Assembly (NCBI RefSeq): GCF_014212315.1
Contig: NZ_JACKXE010000001.1
Coordinates: 1,550,001-1,614,000 of the forward strand
Length of the DNA stretch: 64,000 bases
Direction of reading: 5' to 3'
From: Nocardioides luti
GTDB lineage: Bacteria; Actinomycetota; Actinomycetes; Propionibacteriales; Nocardioidaceae
Under the pieces are notes generated by a model. It made no database searches, was not told where the DNA came from, and saw only the letters and a program-made list of their open reading frames with translations. Made by a program: the position numbers and the translations under genes. Numbering within the stretch: position 1 is the stretch's first letter; each line of letters starts with the position of its first letter. Positions 42,657 to 52,782 of this stretch are shown here, piece after piece.

Positions 42657-43589
42657 TCAGACGTACTCCACGACGTGTGCGCCCGCGACGGGGCCGTTGG
42701 TGACCAGGATGACCGGGTGGTCGGGGTCGTCGAGCGCGCCCGCGACGCTGCGGGCGTGGTCGGGTGACTCGCAGAGGAAGACGCAGGTCGGGCCCGAGCC
42801 GGTGACCATCCCGCGCAGCGCGCCCTCGGACTCGCCGCGCTCGATGAGCGTCTCGAGGTCGGGGCGCAGGTCGAACGCCGCCGCCTGCAGGTCGTTGTGC
42901 AGCGCCGCCGCGAGCAGCAGCGGGTCGTGCGCGGCCAGGGCCGCGAGGAGCACGTCGGCGGGCGGCGGGTCCGCCGGGGCGTCCGGGAACAGCCGGTCGA
43001 AGTGGCGGTAGACCTCCGGGGTCGACAGCCCGGTCGCCGACGGGACGACGACCCACCACCAGGTGCCCGGGTCGGCGACCGGCTCCACCAGCTCGCCGCG
43101 CCCGGTCCCGAGCGCGGTGCCGCCGAGCAGGGCGAACGGCACGTCGCTGCCGAGCTGGGCGGCGAGCCCGAGCAGGTCCTCGTCGGTCGTCTGGGCGGCC
43201 CAGAGCCGGTCCAGCGCGACCAGGGCCGCGGCGGCGTCGGCGGAGCCGCCCGCGAGGCCACCGGCCACCGGGATCGCCTTGGTGATCTGGACGTCGCCGA
43301 GGCGGGCCAGCCCGTGGTGGGCGGCGAGCAGGTCGGCGGCGCGGTCGACGATGTTGTCGCCGTCGAGGGGGACGTCGGTGGGCTCGATGTAGTCCGCGGC
43401 GTCGAGCTCGATGCGCCAGGTGTCGGAGTCGGCGGCCGTGAGGTCGTCGTACAGCCCGACGGCCTGGTAGACGGTCGTCAGCGGGTGGAAGCCGTCCGGG
43501 CGCGGGGCACCGACACCCAGGTGCAGGTTGATCTTGGCGGGCGCACGCACGGTGAGGGCGTACGACGGCGGCAGCTGGATCGCGGTCAC
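42657..43589 (-). CDS. ispE: 4-diphosphocytidyl-2-C-methyl-D-erythritol kinase
   Basis: 310-aa GHMP kinase of the MEP isoprenoid pathway. Motifs: [20 protein letters not shown] at the N-terminus, the ATP loop [20 protein letters not shown], and [14 protein letters not shown] near the C-terminus. GTG start overlaps the ksgA stop (GTGA), so translation is coupled. The ksgA-ispE order is widely conserved in actinobacteria. Confidence 0.95.
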   Translation of the reverse strand: MTAIQLPPSYALTVRAPAKINLHLGVGAPRPDGFHPLTTVYQAVGLYDDLTAADSDTWRIELDAADYIEPTDVPLDGDNIVDRAADLLAAHHGLARLGDVQITKAIPVAGGLAGGSADAAAALVALDRLWAAQTTDEDLLGLAAQLGSDVPFALLGGTALGTGRGELVEPVADPGTWWWVVVPSATGLSTPEVYRHFDRLFPDAPADPPPADVLLAALAAHDPLLLAAALHNDLQAAAFDLRPDLETLIERGESEGALRGMVTGSGPTCVFLCESPDHARSVAGALDDPDHPVILVTNGPVAGAHVVEYV

Positions 43590-44449
43590 CGGGCCAGCCC
43601 CTCGGCGATCCGCGCGAAGTCGGTGACCTCGAGCGACTCGCCGCGGGTCATCGGGTCGACGCCCGCGTGCTCGAGCGCGGCGGTGGCCGCCTCGGAGGAG
43701 CCGGCCAGCTCGCGCAGGGCGCCCCGCAGGGCCTTGCGGCGCTGGGCGAAGGCGGCGTCGATCACGGTGAAGACCTCTTGTCGGGTGGCGGTGGTGGCGG
43801 GGGGCTCGCGGCGGGTCCAGGCGACCAGCCCCGAGTCGACGTTCGGTGCGGGCCAGAAGACGTTGCGGCCGACCGAGCCGGCCCGGCGCACGTCGGCGAA
43901 CCACGCGGCCTTGACCGACGGGACGCCGTACACCTTGGACCCGGGGCCGGCGGCGAGCCGGTCGGCGACCTCGGCCTGGACCATGACGAGGCCGCGCTCG
44001 AGCGAGGGCAGCAGCGTCAGCATGTGGATCAGGACGGGCACCGAGACGTTGTAGGGCAGGTTCGCGACCAGGGCCGTCGGGGCGGGCCCGGGGACGGCGT
44101 CGATGCGCATCGCGTCGCCGAGGACGACCTCGAAGCGGTTGACGTGCTCGGGGGCGTACGACGCGATGGTGTCGGGCAGCAGGCCCGCGAGCTTCGGGTC
44201 GATCTCCACGGCGACCACGCGGCCGGCGACCTCGAGCAGCGCCAGCGTGAGCGACCCCAGCCCGGGGCCGACCTCGATGACGACGTCGTCGGCCGTCACG
44301 CCGGCCTCGCGGACGATGCGGCGCACGGTGTTGGCGTCGATCACGAAGTTCTGGCCGCGCTGCTTGGTGGGGCGGAGGTCGAGCCCGGCAGCGAGCTGAC
44401 GCACCTCCGCCGGCCCGAGAAGCCTCGGACCGGCGGAGGAGTCAGACAT
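43586..44449 (-). CDS. rsmA: 16S rRNA (adenine1518/1519-N6) dimethyltransferase
   Basis: 287 aa, KsgA/RsmA. Dimethylates two adjacent adenines of 16S helix 45 during small-subunit assembly. Motifs: [21 protein letters not shown] site [31 protein letters not shown] (catalytic NLPY) and [12 protein letters not shown]. The ATG at 44447-44449 was used. It is 42 nt downstream of the rpfB stop. Confidence 0.96.
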   Translation of the reverse strand: MSDSSAGPRLLGPAEVRQLAAGLDLRPTKQRGQNFVIDANTVRRIVREAGVTADDVVIEVGPGLGSLTLALLEVAGRVVAVEIDPKLAGLLPDTIASYAPEHVNRFEVVLGDAMRIDAVPGPAPTALVANLPYNVSVPVLIHMLTLLPSLERGLVMVQAEVADRLAAGPGSKVYGVPSVKAAWFADVRRAGSVGRNVFWPAPNVDSGLVAWTRREPPATTATRQEVFTVIDAAFAQRRKALRGALRELAGSSEAATAALEHAGVDPMTRGESLEVTDFARIAEGLAR

Positions 44450-44491
44450 GACGCCCAGCGTAGGGGGCACGTCGTGGAGCGGGTGGAGCGG

Positions 44492-45733
<1,242 letters not shown>

Positions 45734-45917
45734 TCAACATCGGTGCCGCCACGGTCCGCGGCGGCACCAGCACTGGTCAGATCGATCCCGATCCCGGCCA
45801 TCAGTCACAAGACGATAACGATGACCGACGGCCTCGCCAACTCTTCGTGCCCCGGCTCACGGCCGACGTGAGCGGCGTCTCGACGGCAAAGAACCCTCCG
45901 GGACGGGCCGCGCACGG

Positions 45918-46820
45918 CTACCAGGAGCCGCCGAACGCCGCCTCGGTGTTGGCGTCCACGGCCGCGCAGAGCGCCTCCAGGTCGTCCCCGCGGACCTCCG
46001 CCATCGCCCGCACGGTGTGCGGGACGAGGTAGGAGGCGTTGGGGCGGCCGCGGTACGGCGTGGGCGTCAGGAACGGCGCGTCGGTCTCGACCAGGACCCG
46101 GTCCCGCGGCACGACCAGCAGGGCGTCGCGCAGGGGCTGGGCGTTCTTGAAGGTCACCGTCCCGGCGAAGCTGAGGTGGGCCCCGCGGTCCAGGCACTGC
46201 CGCGCGAAGGCCGCGTCGCCCGAGAAGCAGTGCATCACCCACCGGTCCGGCGCACCCTCCTCGTCGAGGACGCGCAGCACCTCCTCGTGGGCGTCCCGGT
46301 CGTGGATCACCAGGGTCTTGTCGAGGCGCCTGGCCAGGTCGATGTGCCGGCGGAACGACTCCACCTGGGCGGCCCGGCCGTCCTCGCCGGTGCGGAAGTG
46401 ATCGAGCCCGGTCTCGCCGATCGCCCGGACCTTGTCGTGGGTGCGTGCCAGCGCCTCGATCTCGGCCATCGCCTCGTCGAGCGTGCCGGCAGCCGCCTGC
46501 CGGGGCGCCTCGTTGGGGTGGAGCGCCACCCCCGCGACGAGGGCGTCGTACGTCGCCGCCGCCTCGACCGCCCAGCGGGCGCCGGGCAGGTCGCAGCCGA
46601 TCTGCACGATGCGCGGGACGCCCACGGCGCTCGCGGCGGCCAGGGCGTCGTCGGTGCTGAACCAGTCGTCGCCGTCGGCGATGTCGAGGTGGCAGTGGTT
46701 GTCCACGACCGGGTGCGGCAGCGGCTCGGGCGCCGGGGGCCGCTCACGGTCGCGGCGGCTGCCGGACCTCTCCTCGGTGGCGGCACGGGCCCGGGTGGGG
46801 CCGCCGGGTCCCTGCGTCAT
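45918..46820 (-). CDS. tatD: TatD-family metal-dependent DNase
   Basis: 300 aa, TIM-barrel metallohydrolase. Metal and catalytic segments: VVDNHCHLDIA, IGETGLDHFR, LVIHDRDAHEEV, MHCFSGD and LVETDAPFLTP. A 40-residue Arg/Pro-rich N-terminal tail precedes the barrel. The ATG overlaps the stop of the alpha/beta hydrolase (ATGA). TatD proteins act as 3'-5' exonucleases in repair or DNA turnover. 274 nt separate it from rpfB. Confidence 0.93.
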   Translation of the reverse strand: MTQGPGGPTRARAATEERSGSRRDRERPPAPEPLPHPVVDNHCHLDIADGDDWFSTDDALAAASAVGVPRIVQIGCDLPGARWAVEAAATYDALVAGVALHPNEAPRQAAAGTLDEAMAEIEALARTHDKVRAIGETGLDHFRTGEDGRAAQVESFRRHIDLARRLDKTLVIHDRDAHEEVLRVLDEEGAPDRWVMHCFSGDAAFARQCLDRGAHLSFAGTVTFKNAQPLRDALLVVPRDRVLVETDAPFLTPTPYRGRPNASYLVPHTVRAMAEVRGDDLEALCAAVDANTEAAFGGSW

Positions 46821-47656
46821 GCGGAGCGCATCCTCTCGATCGCGGCGGCGGCGAGCGCCGCCGGTGCCTGGGTGGGGATCCAGTGGCTGACGCCCTCGAG
46901 CACGACGAGGCGGTAGTCGCCGGACACGCGGGCGGCGGTGAGGTCGACGCCGCGGCGCGCGATCGCGGTGTCGCCGTCGCTCCAGACGAACGTCGTCGGC
47001 ACGGCGACCCTCGCCCCCAGCCCGGAGCGGTCGGCGAACGGGAGCGCGCGGTACCACGACAGCCCACCGCGGAGGGCGCCGTCCAGCACGATCTCGGTGC
47101 GGAAGCGGTCGACCTCGTCGTGAGTCATCCCGGCCCGCCGCAGGTTGCGGTCGAAGCGGCCGCCGGGGCGCCGGGCGGACCACTCGGGGACGCGGGGCAG
47201 CTGGAAGAAGAGCATGTACCAGCTGTGCAGCCCCTGGCGTGACGTCGCGGCCGCGCGCACGAAGGCACCCGGATGGGGCACGGAGACGGCCGTGAGGCTC
47301 CGCACGAGGTCGGAGCGGTGCGCGGCGAGGTCCCAGGCGACGGCGGCACCCCAGTCGTGGCCGACCAGGTGCACCGGCGAGCCGATCCGGGCCACGAGCG
47401 CCTCGACGTCGGCGCGCAGCTCGGCGCTGCGGTGGTCGCGGCGGCGGCGCGGTCGGGCACAGGGCGAGTAGCCGCGCTGGTCGGGGGCGTAGGTGCGGTA
47501 GCCGGCCTCGTGCAGCAGCGGGGCCACCAGCCGCCAGCTGGTCGCGCGCTCGGGGAAGCCGTGCAGCAGCACGACCGGGGTCCCGTCGAGCGGGCCCTCG
47601 TCGCGCACGTCGAAGCGCAGGCCGTCGCGGTCGTACGACGTCAGCCGGTCGCTCAT
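46817..47656 (-). CDS. Alpha/beta hydrolase, epoxide hydrolase-like
   Basis: 279 aa. Oxyanion segment VVLLHGFPERATSWR, nucleophile elbow VGHDWGAAVAWD (Asp, as in epoxide hydrolases and haloalkane dehalogenases), cap domain with paired Tyr/Trp, and GVSHWIPTQAP with the catalytic His. The Asp nucleophile and HGFPE motif favour epoxide hydrolase. It occupies the place where metG lies in the mycobacterial order. Overlaps rsmI upstream and tatD downstream by 4 nt each, so all three are coupled. Confidence 0.87.
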   Translation of the reverse strand: MSDRLTSYDRDGLRFDVRDEGPLDGTPVVLLHGFPERATSWRLVAPLLHEAGYRTYAPDQRGYSPCARPRRRRDHRSAELRADVEALVARIGSPVHLVGHDWGAAVAWDLAAHRSDLVRSLTAVSVPHPGAFVRAAATSRQGLHSWYMLFFQLPRVPEWSARRPGGRFDRNLRRAGMTHDEVDRFRTEIVLDGALRGGLSWYRALPFADRSGLGARVAVPTTFVWSDGDTAIARRGVDLTAARVSGDYRLVVLEGVSHWIPTQAPAALAAAAIERMRSA

Positions 47657-48492
47657 GCGCCGTGGACCAGGTTGTAGACCTCGCGCTTCGGCACGCCGGC
47701 GAGCCGGGCCACCTCGACGATCGCGTCCTTGCGGGTGCTCCCCCCGGCCTCGAGCCCGGCCACCGCGGCGCGCAGGCTGGCCTCGTCCCCGGCCACCTCC
47801 GGCGCGTTGACCGCCCCCGTGACCACGATCGTCACCTCGCCGCGGATGCCCTCGGCCGCCCACGCGACCAGCTCGGCGAGCGGCCCCCGGCGTACCTCCT
47901 CGTGGGTCTTGGTCAGCTCGCGGCAGACCGCGGCGGCCCGGTCGTCGCCGAAGGCCGTCGCCATCGCCGCCAGGGCCACCTCGGTGCGGTGCGGGGCCTC
48001 GAAGAAGACCATCGTGCGCTCCTCGCGCGCCAGGCCCTCGAGGCGGCGCGCCCGCTCCCCCGCCTTGCGCGGCAGGAAGCCCTCGAAGCAGAAGCGGTCG
48101 ACCGGCAGCCCGGACACGGCGAGCGCGGTGAGGACCGCGGACGGGCCGGGCACGGCGGTGACCAGGACGCCGGCCTCGACGGCCGCGGCGACGAGCCGGT
48201 AGCCGGGGTCCGACACGCTGGGCATCCCCGCGTCGGTGACGAGCAGGACCCGCTCGCCCGCGAGCAGGGCCTCGAGCAGCACCGGGGTGCGGGCCGACTC
48301 GTTGCCCTCGAAGTAGGACACGACCCGGCCGGCCACCGTGACGCCGAGGTCGTTGGTCAGCCGGCGCAGGCGCCGGGTGTCCTCGGCCGCGACGACGTCG
48401 GCCGTCGCGAGCTCGTCGGAGAGCCGCGGTGGTGCGTCGGCCACGCGACCGATGGGGGTCGCGGCCAGCACGAGGACGCCGGGTGAGGTCAC
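47653..48492 (-). CDS. rsmI: 16S rRNA (cytidine1402-2'-O) methyltransferase RsmI
   Basis: 279-aa tetrapyrrole-methylase-fold enzyme modifying C1402 of 16S rRNA. Motifs: VLAATPIGRVADAPPRL, VVAAEDTRRLRRL, VLLVTDAGMPSVSDPGYRLV, AVPGPSAVLTALAVSG, FEGFLPRKAGER and YFEGNE. The C-terminal STRKDAIVEVARLAGVPKRE is the usual helical end. GTG start. It heads a coupled group with the hydrolase and tatD and faces a nuclease-like gene; pmt lies further upstream in the opposite direction. Confidence 0.95.
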   Translation of the reverse strand: MTSPGVLVLAATPIGRVADAPPRLSDELATADVVAAEDTRRLRRLTNDLGVTVAGRVVSYFEGNESARTPVLLEALLAGERVLLVTDAGMPSVSDPGYRLVAAAVEAGVLVTAVPGPSAVLTALAVSGLPVDRFCFEGFLPRKAGERARRLEGLAREERTMVFFEAPHRTEVALAAMATAFGDDRAAAVCRELTKTHEEVRRGPLAELVAWAAEGIRGEVTIVVTGAVNAPEVAGDEASLRAAVAGLEAGGSTRKDAIVEVARLAGVPKREVYNLVHGA

Positions 48493-48516
48493 CCCCCGAT
48501 CATCGCAGGGTGCCGC

Positions 48517-49470
48517 TCAGGGCAGTGCGGGGCCGGGGACGGGCGGGAGCCCCGTGACCGGCGAGAAGGGGTAGGCGGCCGCGATCGGGTAGTGGTCGGA
48601 GTGCCGGATGTCGTAGGCGACCTCGCACGAGGTGGCCGGGCCGGTCGTCCAGATCTGGTCGATGTACTGCGGCCCGTGGGTCCCCTTGCCGGTGGTGCCG
48701 CAGTCGCGCCACATGGCGACCAGCCCGCGGCCCGTGAGCTTCGTGTAGGGCAGCGCCTTGCGGTGCTCGCGGGCGTCGGCGGCGTACCCGACGTTGAAGT
48801 CGCCCATCACGAACACCTGGCCGGACGCGGCCTCCTCGTCGACGAGCAGGGCCGCGTTGCGGACCTGGTCCTTGTAGAACGACACCATCTTCGGGCGGTC
48901 CAGGCGCGGGACGCCGTTGCTCGTGGCGCCGGCGAGCAGGTGGAGGTTGATGATGCTGACGGGCTGGCCGGTCACCAGGTGGCGCAGGTGCACGACGGTG
49001 GCGATCGAGTCGGCGCGGAAGGAGCCGTTGCGGGGCATCTCGTCGCCGATGTCGCGGCCCTTCGCGATGAGGACCCCGCGGCCGGAGACGAACACGAACT
49101 TCGACTCGTCCCAGATGACCGGGTTCTGCTGCTTGAGCGGGACGTAGGAGCCCCAGCCGACCATGTCCGCGAGGTAGGCGCGCTTGGTGCCCTGGTTGGT
49201 CTCCTGCAGGCCGCCGACGTCGATGTGCGTCTTGAACTCCTCGACGCCCGCCTCGAAGTTCTCCAGCGGCTCGCCCGCGCGGATGTTGTAGCTGCCGATC
49301 CGCACGGGGACGGTCACCACGGGCGTTCCCAGGGCCGGTCCCCGGGCCGACACCAGGGCCGATGCGGGCGCGGTCGGCACGGCGGCCGAGGTGGACGGGA
49401 CGCCGGCGCCGAGGAAGGCGGCCGCGAGCAGGGCCAGGGCGGCCGGGCGGGACAGGTGACGAGCAGGCAT
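48517..49470 (-). CDS. Secreted endonuclease/exonuclease/phosphatase-family protein
   Basis: 317 aa. A signal peptide (PAALALLAAAFLGAGVPSTS, cleavage near SAAVP) is followed by the EEP fold: VRIGSYNIRAGEP, VGGLQETNQG (metal Glu), IINLHLLAG, VFVMGDFNVGYAADAREHRK (Asp, Asn) and VAYDIRHSDHYPI (Asp, His). It resembles DNase I-like enzymes and phosphodiesterases. A paralog lies at 51328-52635, sharing the GDFNVGY-x-AD-x-RE-x-RKALPY signature; the pmt gene sits between them. Confidence 0.85.
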   Translation of the reverse strand: MPARHLSRPAALALLAAAFLGAGVPSTSAAVPTAPASALVSARGPALGTPVVTVPVRIGSYNIRAGEPLENFEAGVEEFKTHIDVGGLQETNQGTKRAYLADMVGWGSYVPLKQQNPVIWDESKFVFVSGRGVLIAKGRDIGDEMPRNGSFRADSIATVVHLRHLVTGQPVSIINLHLLAGATSNGVPRLDRPKMVSFYKDQVRNAALLVDEEAASGQVFVMGDFNVGYAADAREHRKALPYTKLTGRGLVAMWRDCGTTGKGTHGPQYIDQIWTTGPATSCEVAYDIRHSDHYPIAAAYPFSPVTGLPPVPGPALP

Positions 49471-49598
49471 GAGGCACTCCGAGACAGCGGCGGTCCACGA
49501 GGATCCGCACCTCACCCGCACGGGTGAGTGCTCCGAGTGTAGGAACGACGCACCCCCGGCCGCAGCGTTATGCGGCGATCGCCCTCCGGCCCGGCACG

Positions 49599-49604
49599 TA
49601 CAGT
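49599..49604 (+). promoter_or_regulatory. -10 box, probable leaderless promoter of pmt
   Basis: TACAGT fits TANNNT and ends 8 nt before GTG 49613, which has no Shine-Dalgarno sequence. Suggests a leaderless transcript beginning at or near the start codon. Confidence 0.5.
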
Positions 49605-49612
49605 TTCCCCTC

Positions 49613-51295
49613 GTGACGACCGCCGCGCCCCCGGACCAGGACGCGCCCACGGTCGGCCTCTCCCGCACCACCGACGGCCGTCCCGTGCCGTCCGCCCGCG
49701 CGCGCGCGGCCGGGGCGCTGCAGCGGCTCGAGGACCCGGTGGTGAGCTGGTCGGCCGCCTTCGGCATCGGCCTGCTCGCGCTCTTCCTGCGCCTGTGGCA
49801 CCTCGGGACGCCGCACGCCTTCGAGTTCGACGAGACCTACTACGCCAAGGACGCCTGGTCGCTGGCGAACTTCGGCTACGTCCGGGACTACACCACCAAC
49901 GCCAACGACAAGATCCTCGACGGCACGGTCACCGGCGTCTGGAAGGACGGTCCGTCGATGATCGTCCACCCCGAGGTCGGGAAGTGGCTGATCGCGCTCG
50001 GCGAGAAGACCTTCGGCATGGACCCGTTCGGCTGGCGGGTCGCCTCCGCCGTGGTCGGCGCGCTCATGGTCGTGGTGATGTGCCGCCTCGCCCGCCGGAT
50101 GACCGGGTCCACCGCCCTGGGCTGCGTGGCCGGCCTGCTGCTCAGCCTCGACGGCCTGCAGTTCGTGCTGTCCCGCCTGGCCCTGCTCGACATCTTCGTG
50201 GCGTTCTTCCTGCTCTGCGGGATCGCCTGCATGGTCAACGACCGCGACTGGTTCCGCGCCCGGATGGCGCGGCTGACCCCGACCCCGGTGCCCGGCTCGC
50301 GCGCCTGGGGCCCCGTGCGGCGGCTCGCGTTCCGCCCCTGGCTGCTGCTCGGCGGCGTCTGCTGGGGCCTGGCGTGCGGCTCCAAGTGGGAGGCGGTCTA
50401 CCCGCTCGCCGCCTTCGGCGTGCTGACCTGGCTGTGGAGCGCCGGCGCCCGCCGCTCCTTCGGGGTGCGCTGGCCGCTGCTGAAGTCCGCGCTGGTCGAC
50501 GGCGTGCCGGCGTTCCTGCACCTCGTGGTCGTCGCGTTCGTGGTGTACGTCGCCACCTGGACCGGCTGGCTGATCCACGCCCAGGAGTACGAGACCCACC
50601 TCTCCGCCACGCAGTACACCCACTACGCCGGCGGCCAGGACTGGCCGACCCGCGACGAGAAGGACGCGTCCGGCTTCGGCGAGGTCACGCAGTCGCTCCG
50701 CTCGCTCGCGAGCTACCACCGCGACGTCTACATGTTCCACACGCACTTCCTCAACGACAGCACGCACGTCTACGCCTCGAAGCCGTCCGGCTGGCTGCTC
50801 CTCAACCGGCCCGTCGGCGTCGACGCCGACGTCGACATCCAGCCCGGCACCCGCGGCTGCGACGCACCGGCCGACAGCGACTGCCTGCGCCAGGTGCTGC
50901 TCCTCGGCACCCCGGCCATCTGGTGGGCGGGGGTCGGGGCGCTGCTGTTCGCCGCCGTGATGTGGGTCGGCGCACGCGACTGGAGGTACGGCGTCGCCGT
51001 GGTCGGCACGGCGTCGACCTGGCTCCCCTGGCTGCAGTACGACGACCGGCCGATCTTCAGCTTCTACGCGGTCATCACCCTGCCGTTCGTGGTGCTCGCG
51101 CTCACGCTCGCCATGGGCGCGTTGATCGGCCGCGACCGCGCACCGAGCCCCCGGCGTACCGCCGGAGTCATCGCCGCCGGCGCCTACTTCGTGCTGGTGC
51201 TGGTGAACTTCGCGTGGTTCTGGCCGATCTGGACCGACGGCCTGCTGACCCACGCCGAGTGGCTCGACCGGATCTGGTTCGAGCGCTGGATCTGA
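49613..51295 (+). CDS. pmt: Polyprenol-phosphate-mannose-protein mannosyltransferase (Pmt, GT39)
   Basis: 560-aa multispanning membrane glycosyltransferase that O-mannosylates exported proteins using polyprenol-phosphate-mannose. The catalytic Asp73-Glu74 is in HAFEFDETYYAKDAW at the first external loop. At least nine hydrophobic helices follow, with CWGLACGSKWEAVY and the SFYAVITLPFVVLAL segment typical of PMTs. GTG 49613 fits with a leaderless promoter; the frame upstream is not protein-like. Targets may include Ser/Thr/Pro-rich exported tails such as that of the 5465-6235 protein, which is speculation. Confidence 0.93.
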   Translation: MTTAAPPDQDAPTVGLSRTTDGRPVPSARARAAGALQRLEDPVVSWSAAFGIGLLALFLRLWHLGTPHAFEFDETYYAKDAWSLANFGYVRDYTTNANDKILDGTVTGVWKDGPSMIVHPEVGKWLIALGEKTFGMDPFGWRVASAVVGALMVVVMCRLARRMTGSTALGCVAGLLLSLDGLQFVLSRLALLDIFVAFFLLCGIACMVNDRDWFRARMARLTPTPVPGSRAWGPVRRLAFRPWLLLGGVCWGLACGSKWEAVYPLAAFGVLTWLWSAGARRSFGVRWPLLKSALVDGVPAFLHLVVVAFVVYVATWTGWLIHAQEYETHLSATQYTHYAGGQDWPTRDEKDASGFGEVTQSLRSLASYHRDVYMFHTHFLNDSTHVYASKPSGWLLLNRPVGVDADVDIQPGTRGCDAPADSDCLRQVLLLGTPAIWWAGVGALLFAAVMWVGARDWRYGVAVVGTASTWLPWLQYDDRPIFSFYAVITLPFVVLALTLAMGALIGRDRAPSPRRTAGVIAAGAYFVLVLVNFAWFWPIWTDGLLTHAEWLDRIWFERWI

Positions 51296-51327
51296 CCTCC
51301 GGCCGCGCGGCCGGGGGGGGCGGGGGC

Positions 51328-52635
51328 CTACTTGTTGGACAGGATCGTCCCGGTGGCGACGTCCTGGCCCGCGACCGGGACCGTGTTGAGCGCGTTGACC
51401 AGCTGGAGCTGGAACGTCTCGTCGTCCTCCGGGTTCTCCTTGCGCTTGTCGATGGTCAGCGTGACGACGACGTCGTTGGTCGTCAGGTCGCTGTCCCACA
51501 GCTGGCTGTCGTCGACGGTGAAGTCCTTGCCGAGCTCGGCCGTGCCGCCCGGGACCACCTGCACGTTGGTGTTGCCGACGAGCGGCAGGCTCTGCGTGAG
51601 GGTGAAGTACATCCGCGGCCGGTCGCCGTTCTCCCACCGCTGGTGGTGGGTGAGCGCGAGGTCCTTGAACGCGACCGACCCGACGGTCGGCGTGTAGCCC
51701 ACCGGGGGCGTGCCGAGCGTGTAGGTCGCGACCGCCGGGAAGTGGTCGGACTGCTTGACGGTCCGGAAGATCTCGGTGTTCGCGGCACCACCGACCGTGT
51801 AGACCTGGTCGATCAGGGCGTCCTGGTGGGTGCCGTACTTCTTGGTCAGGTAGGGGCTGCCCTGCCACATCGAGGTGTAGCCGATCGCCTTGAACTGGCG
51901 GTAGGGCAGCGCCTTGCGGCGCTCGCGCAGGTCGGCCTTGTAGCCGACGTTGAAGTCGCCGAAGATGAAGACGCGGTCGCTCACGGCGCTCTCGGCCTTG
52001 ACGGCGCGCACGGCGCCCGCCACCTGCTTGGTGTAGAGCTTGAAGAGCTTCGGGCGGCCCGGTGTCGGGTGACCGGCCTTCACCGCTCCGGGGACCAGGT
52101 GCACGTTGATGACCGACAGCTTCTGGCCGGTGGCCCGGTCGACGAGCCGCACGACCGTGGCGTACGACGGCTTGCGGACCTCGGGGGTCACGCCCTTCTC
52201 GTCGTCGATGACCATGCCGTCGGCGAGCTTGAAGCCGCTGCCGCGCACGAGGTCGAAGTCGGCGCGCCGCCAGATGACGGGGTTCTGCTCCATCTCCTCG
52301 GCGGCGAAGACGCCCCAGCTCCGGTCGCTGGCGAGGTGGGTCCGCTTCGGGATCTGGCCGATCTCCTGGAAGCCGGCGATGTCGGGCAGCGCGACGGCCT
52401 TGAAGGCGTCCGAGGCCGCGTTGAAGTCCGGGATGCTCACGCCCGCACGGACGTTGTAGGTCCCGATCCGGATGATGCGCTCGACGGGGGCCGGGTCGTC
52501 CTTGGCGCCGGCGCCGGCGGCGGCACCGGCCCGGGACGGGGCGGCCTGCGCGCTCGTCTCGGAGGCGACGGCGAGGCCGCCGCACGCGAGCGTGGCGAGG
52601 AGGGTGGCGACGAGCGGGCGGGTGATGAGGCGCAA
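51328..52635 (-). CDS. Secreted endonuclease/exonuclease/phosphatase-family protein with extra C-terminal domain
   Basis: About 435 aa. TTG at 52633-52635 is taken as start: GGAG lies 6 nt upstream, a TATCGT -10 box about 35 nt further, and the N-terminus becomes a good signal peptide (ITRPLVATLLATLACGGLAV, cleavage near SAQAAP). The EEP core has IRIGTYNVRAG, IAGFQEIGQ, INVHLVPG, FIFGDFNVGYKADLRERRKA and QSDHFPA. The last 120 residues (from VAFKDLALTHHQRW) form a beta-rich Calx-beta-like domain absent from the paralog at 48517-49470. GTG 52713 is an alternative start. Confidence 0.8.
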   Translation of the reverse strand: MRLITRPLVATLLATLACGGLAVASETSAQAAPSRAGAAAGAGAKDDPAPVERIIRIGTYNVRAGVSIPDFNAASDAFKAVALPDIAGFQEIGQIPKRTHLASDRSWGVFAAEEMEQNPVIWRRADFDLVRGSGFKLADGMVIDDEKGVTPEVRKPSYATVVRLVDRATGQKLSVINVHLVPGAVKAGHPTPGRPKLFKLYTKQVAGAVRAVKAESAVSDRVFIFGDFNVGYKADLRERRKALPYRQFKAIGYTSMWQGSPYLTKKYGTHQDALIDQVYTVGGAANTEIFRTVKQSDHFPAVATYTLGTPPVGYTPTVGSVAFKDLALTHHQRWENGDRPRMYFTLTQSLPLVGNTNVQVVPGGTAELGKDFTVDDSQLWDSDLTTNDVVVTLTIDKRKENPEDDETFQLQLVNALNTVPVAGQDVATGTILSNK

Positions 52636-52745
52636 CTGGATCTCCGAGGGAGCCGGGGCAGGTCCCGACCACGATAGGAGCGGTCTAGTCCGCGCGTCGC
52701 GGTAACCGACCACACCACCCGTTCGGACACCGAGATTGACCCGAA

Positions 52746-52768
52746 CGGACTATGCCCGGCCTAGTCCG
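52746..52768 (-). terminator. Hairpin downstream of the DHRS-like gene
   Basis: CGGACTA-tgcccggcc-TAGTCCG, a 7-bp perfect stem with a 9-nt loop, lies 15 nt past the stop codon of the SDR gene. A related half-site, CTAGTCCGCG, lies at about 52685. Confidence 0.5.
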
Positions 52769-52782
52769 GTGGTCCCGCAGCG

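Noticed and set aside
43075-43110. LVEPV peptide in IspE as another repeat-derived insertion
   Set aside because: The DNA lacks the GGTCTCGA / TCGACC arms and the segment fits the normal IspE alignment.
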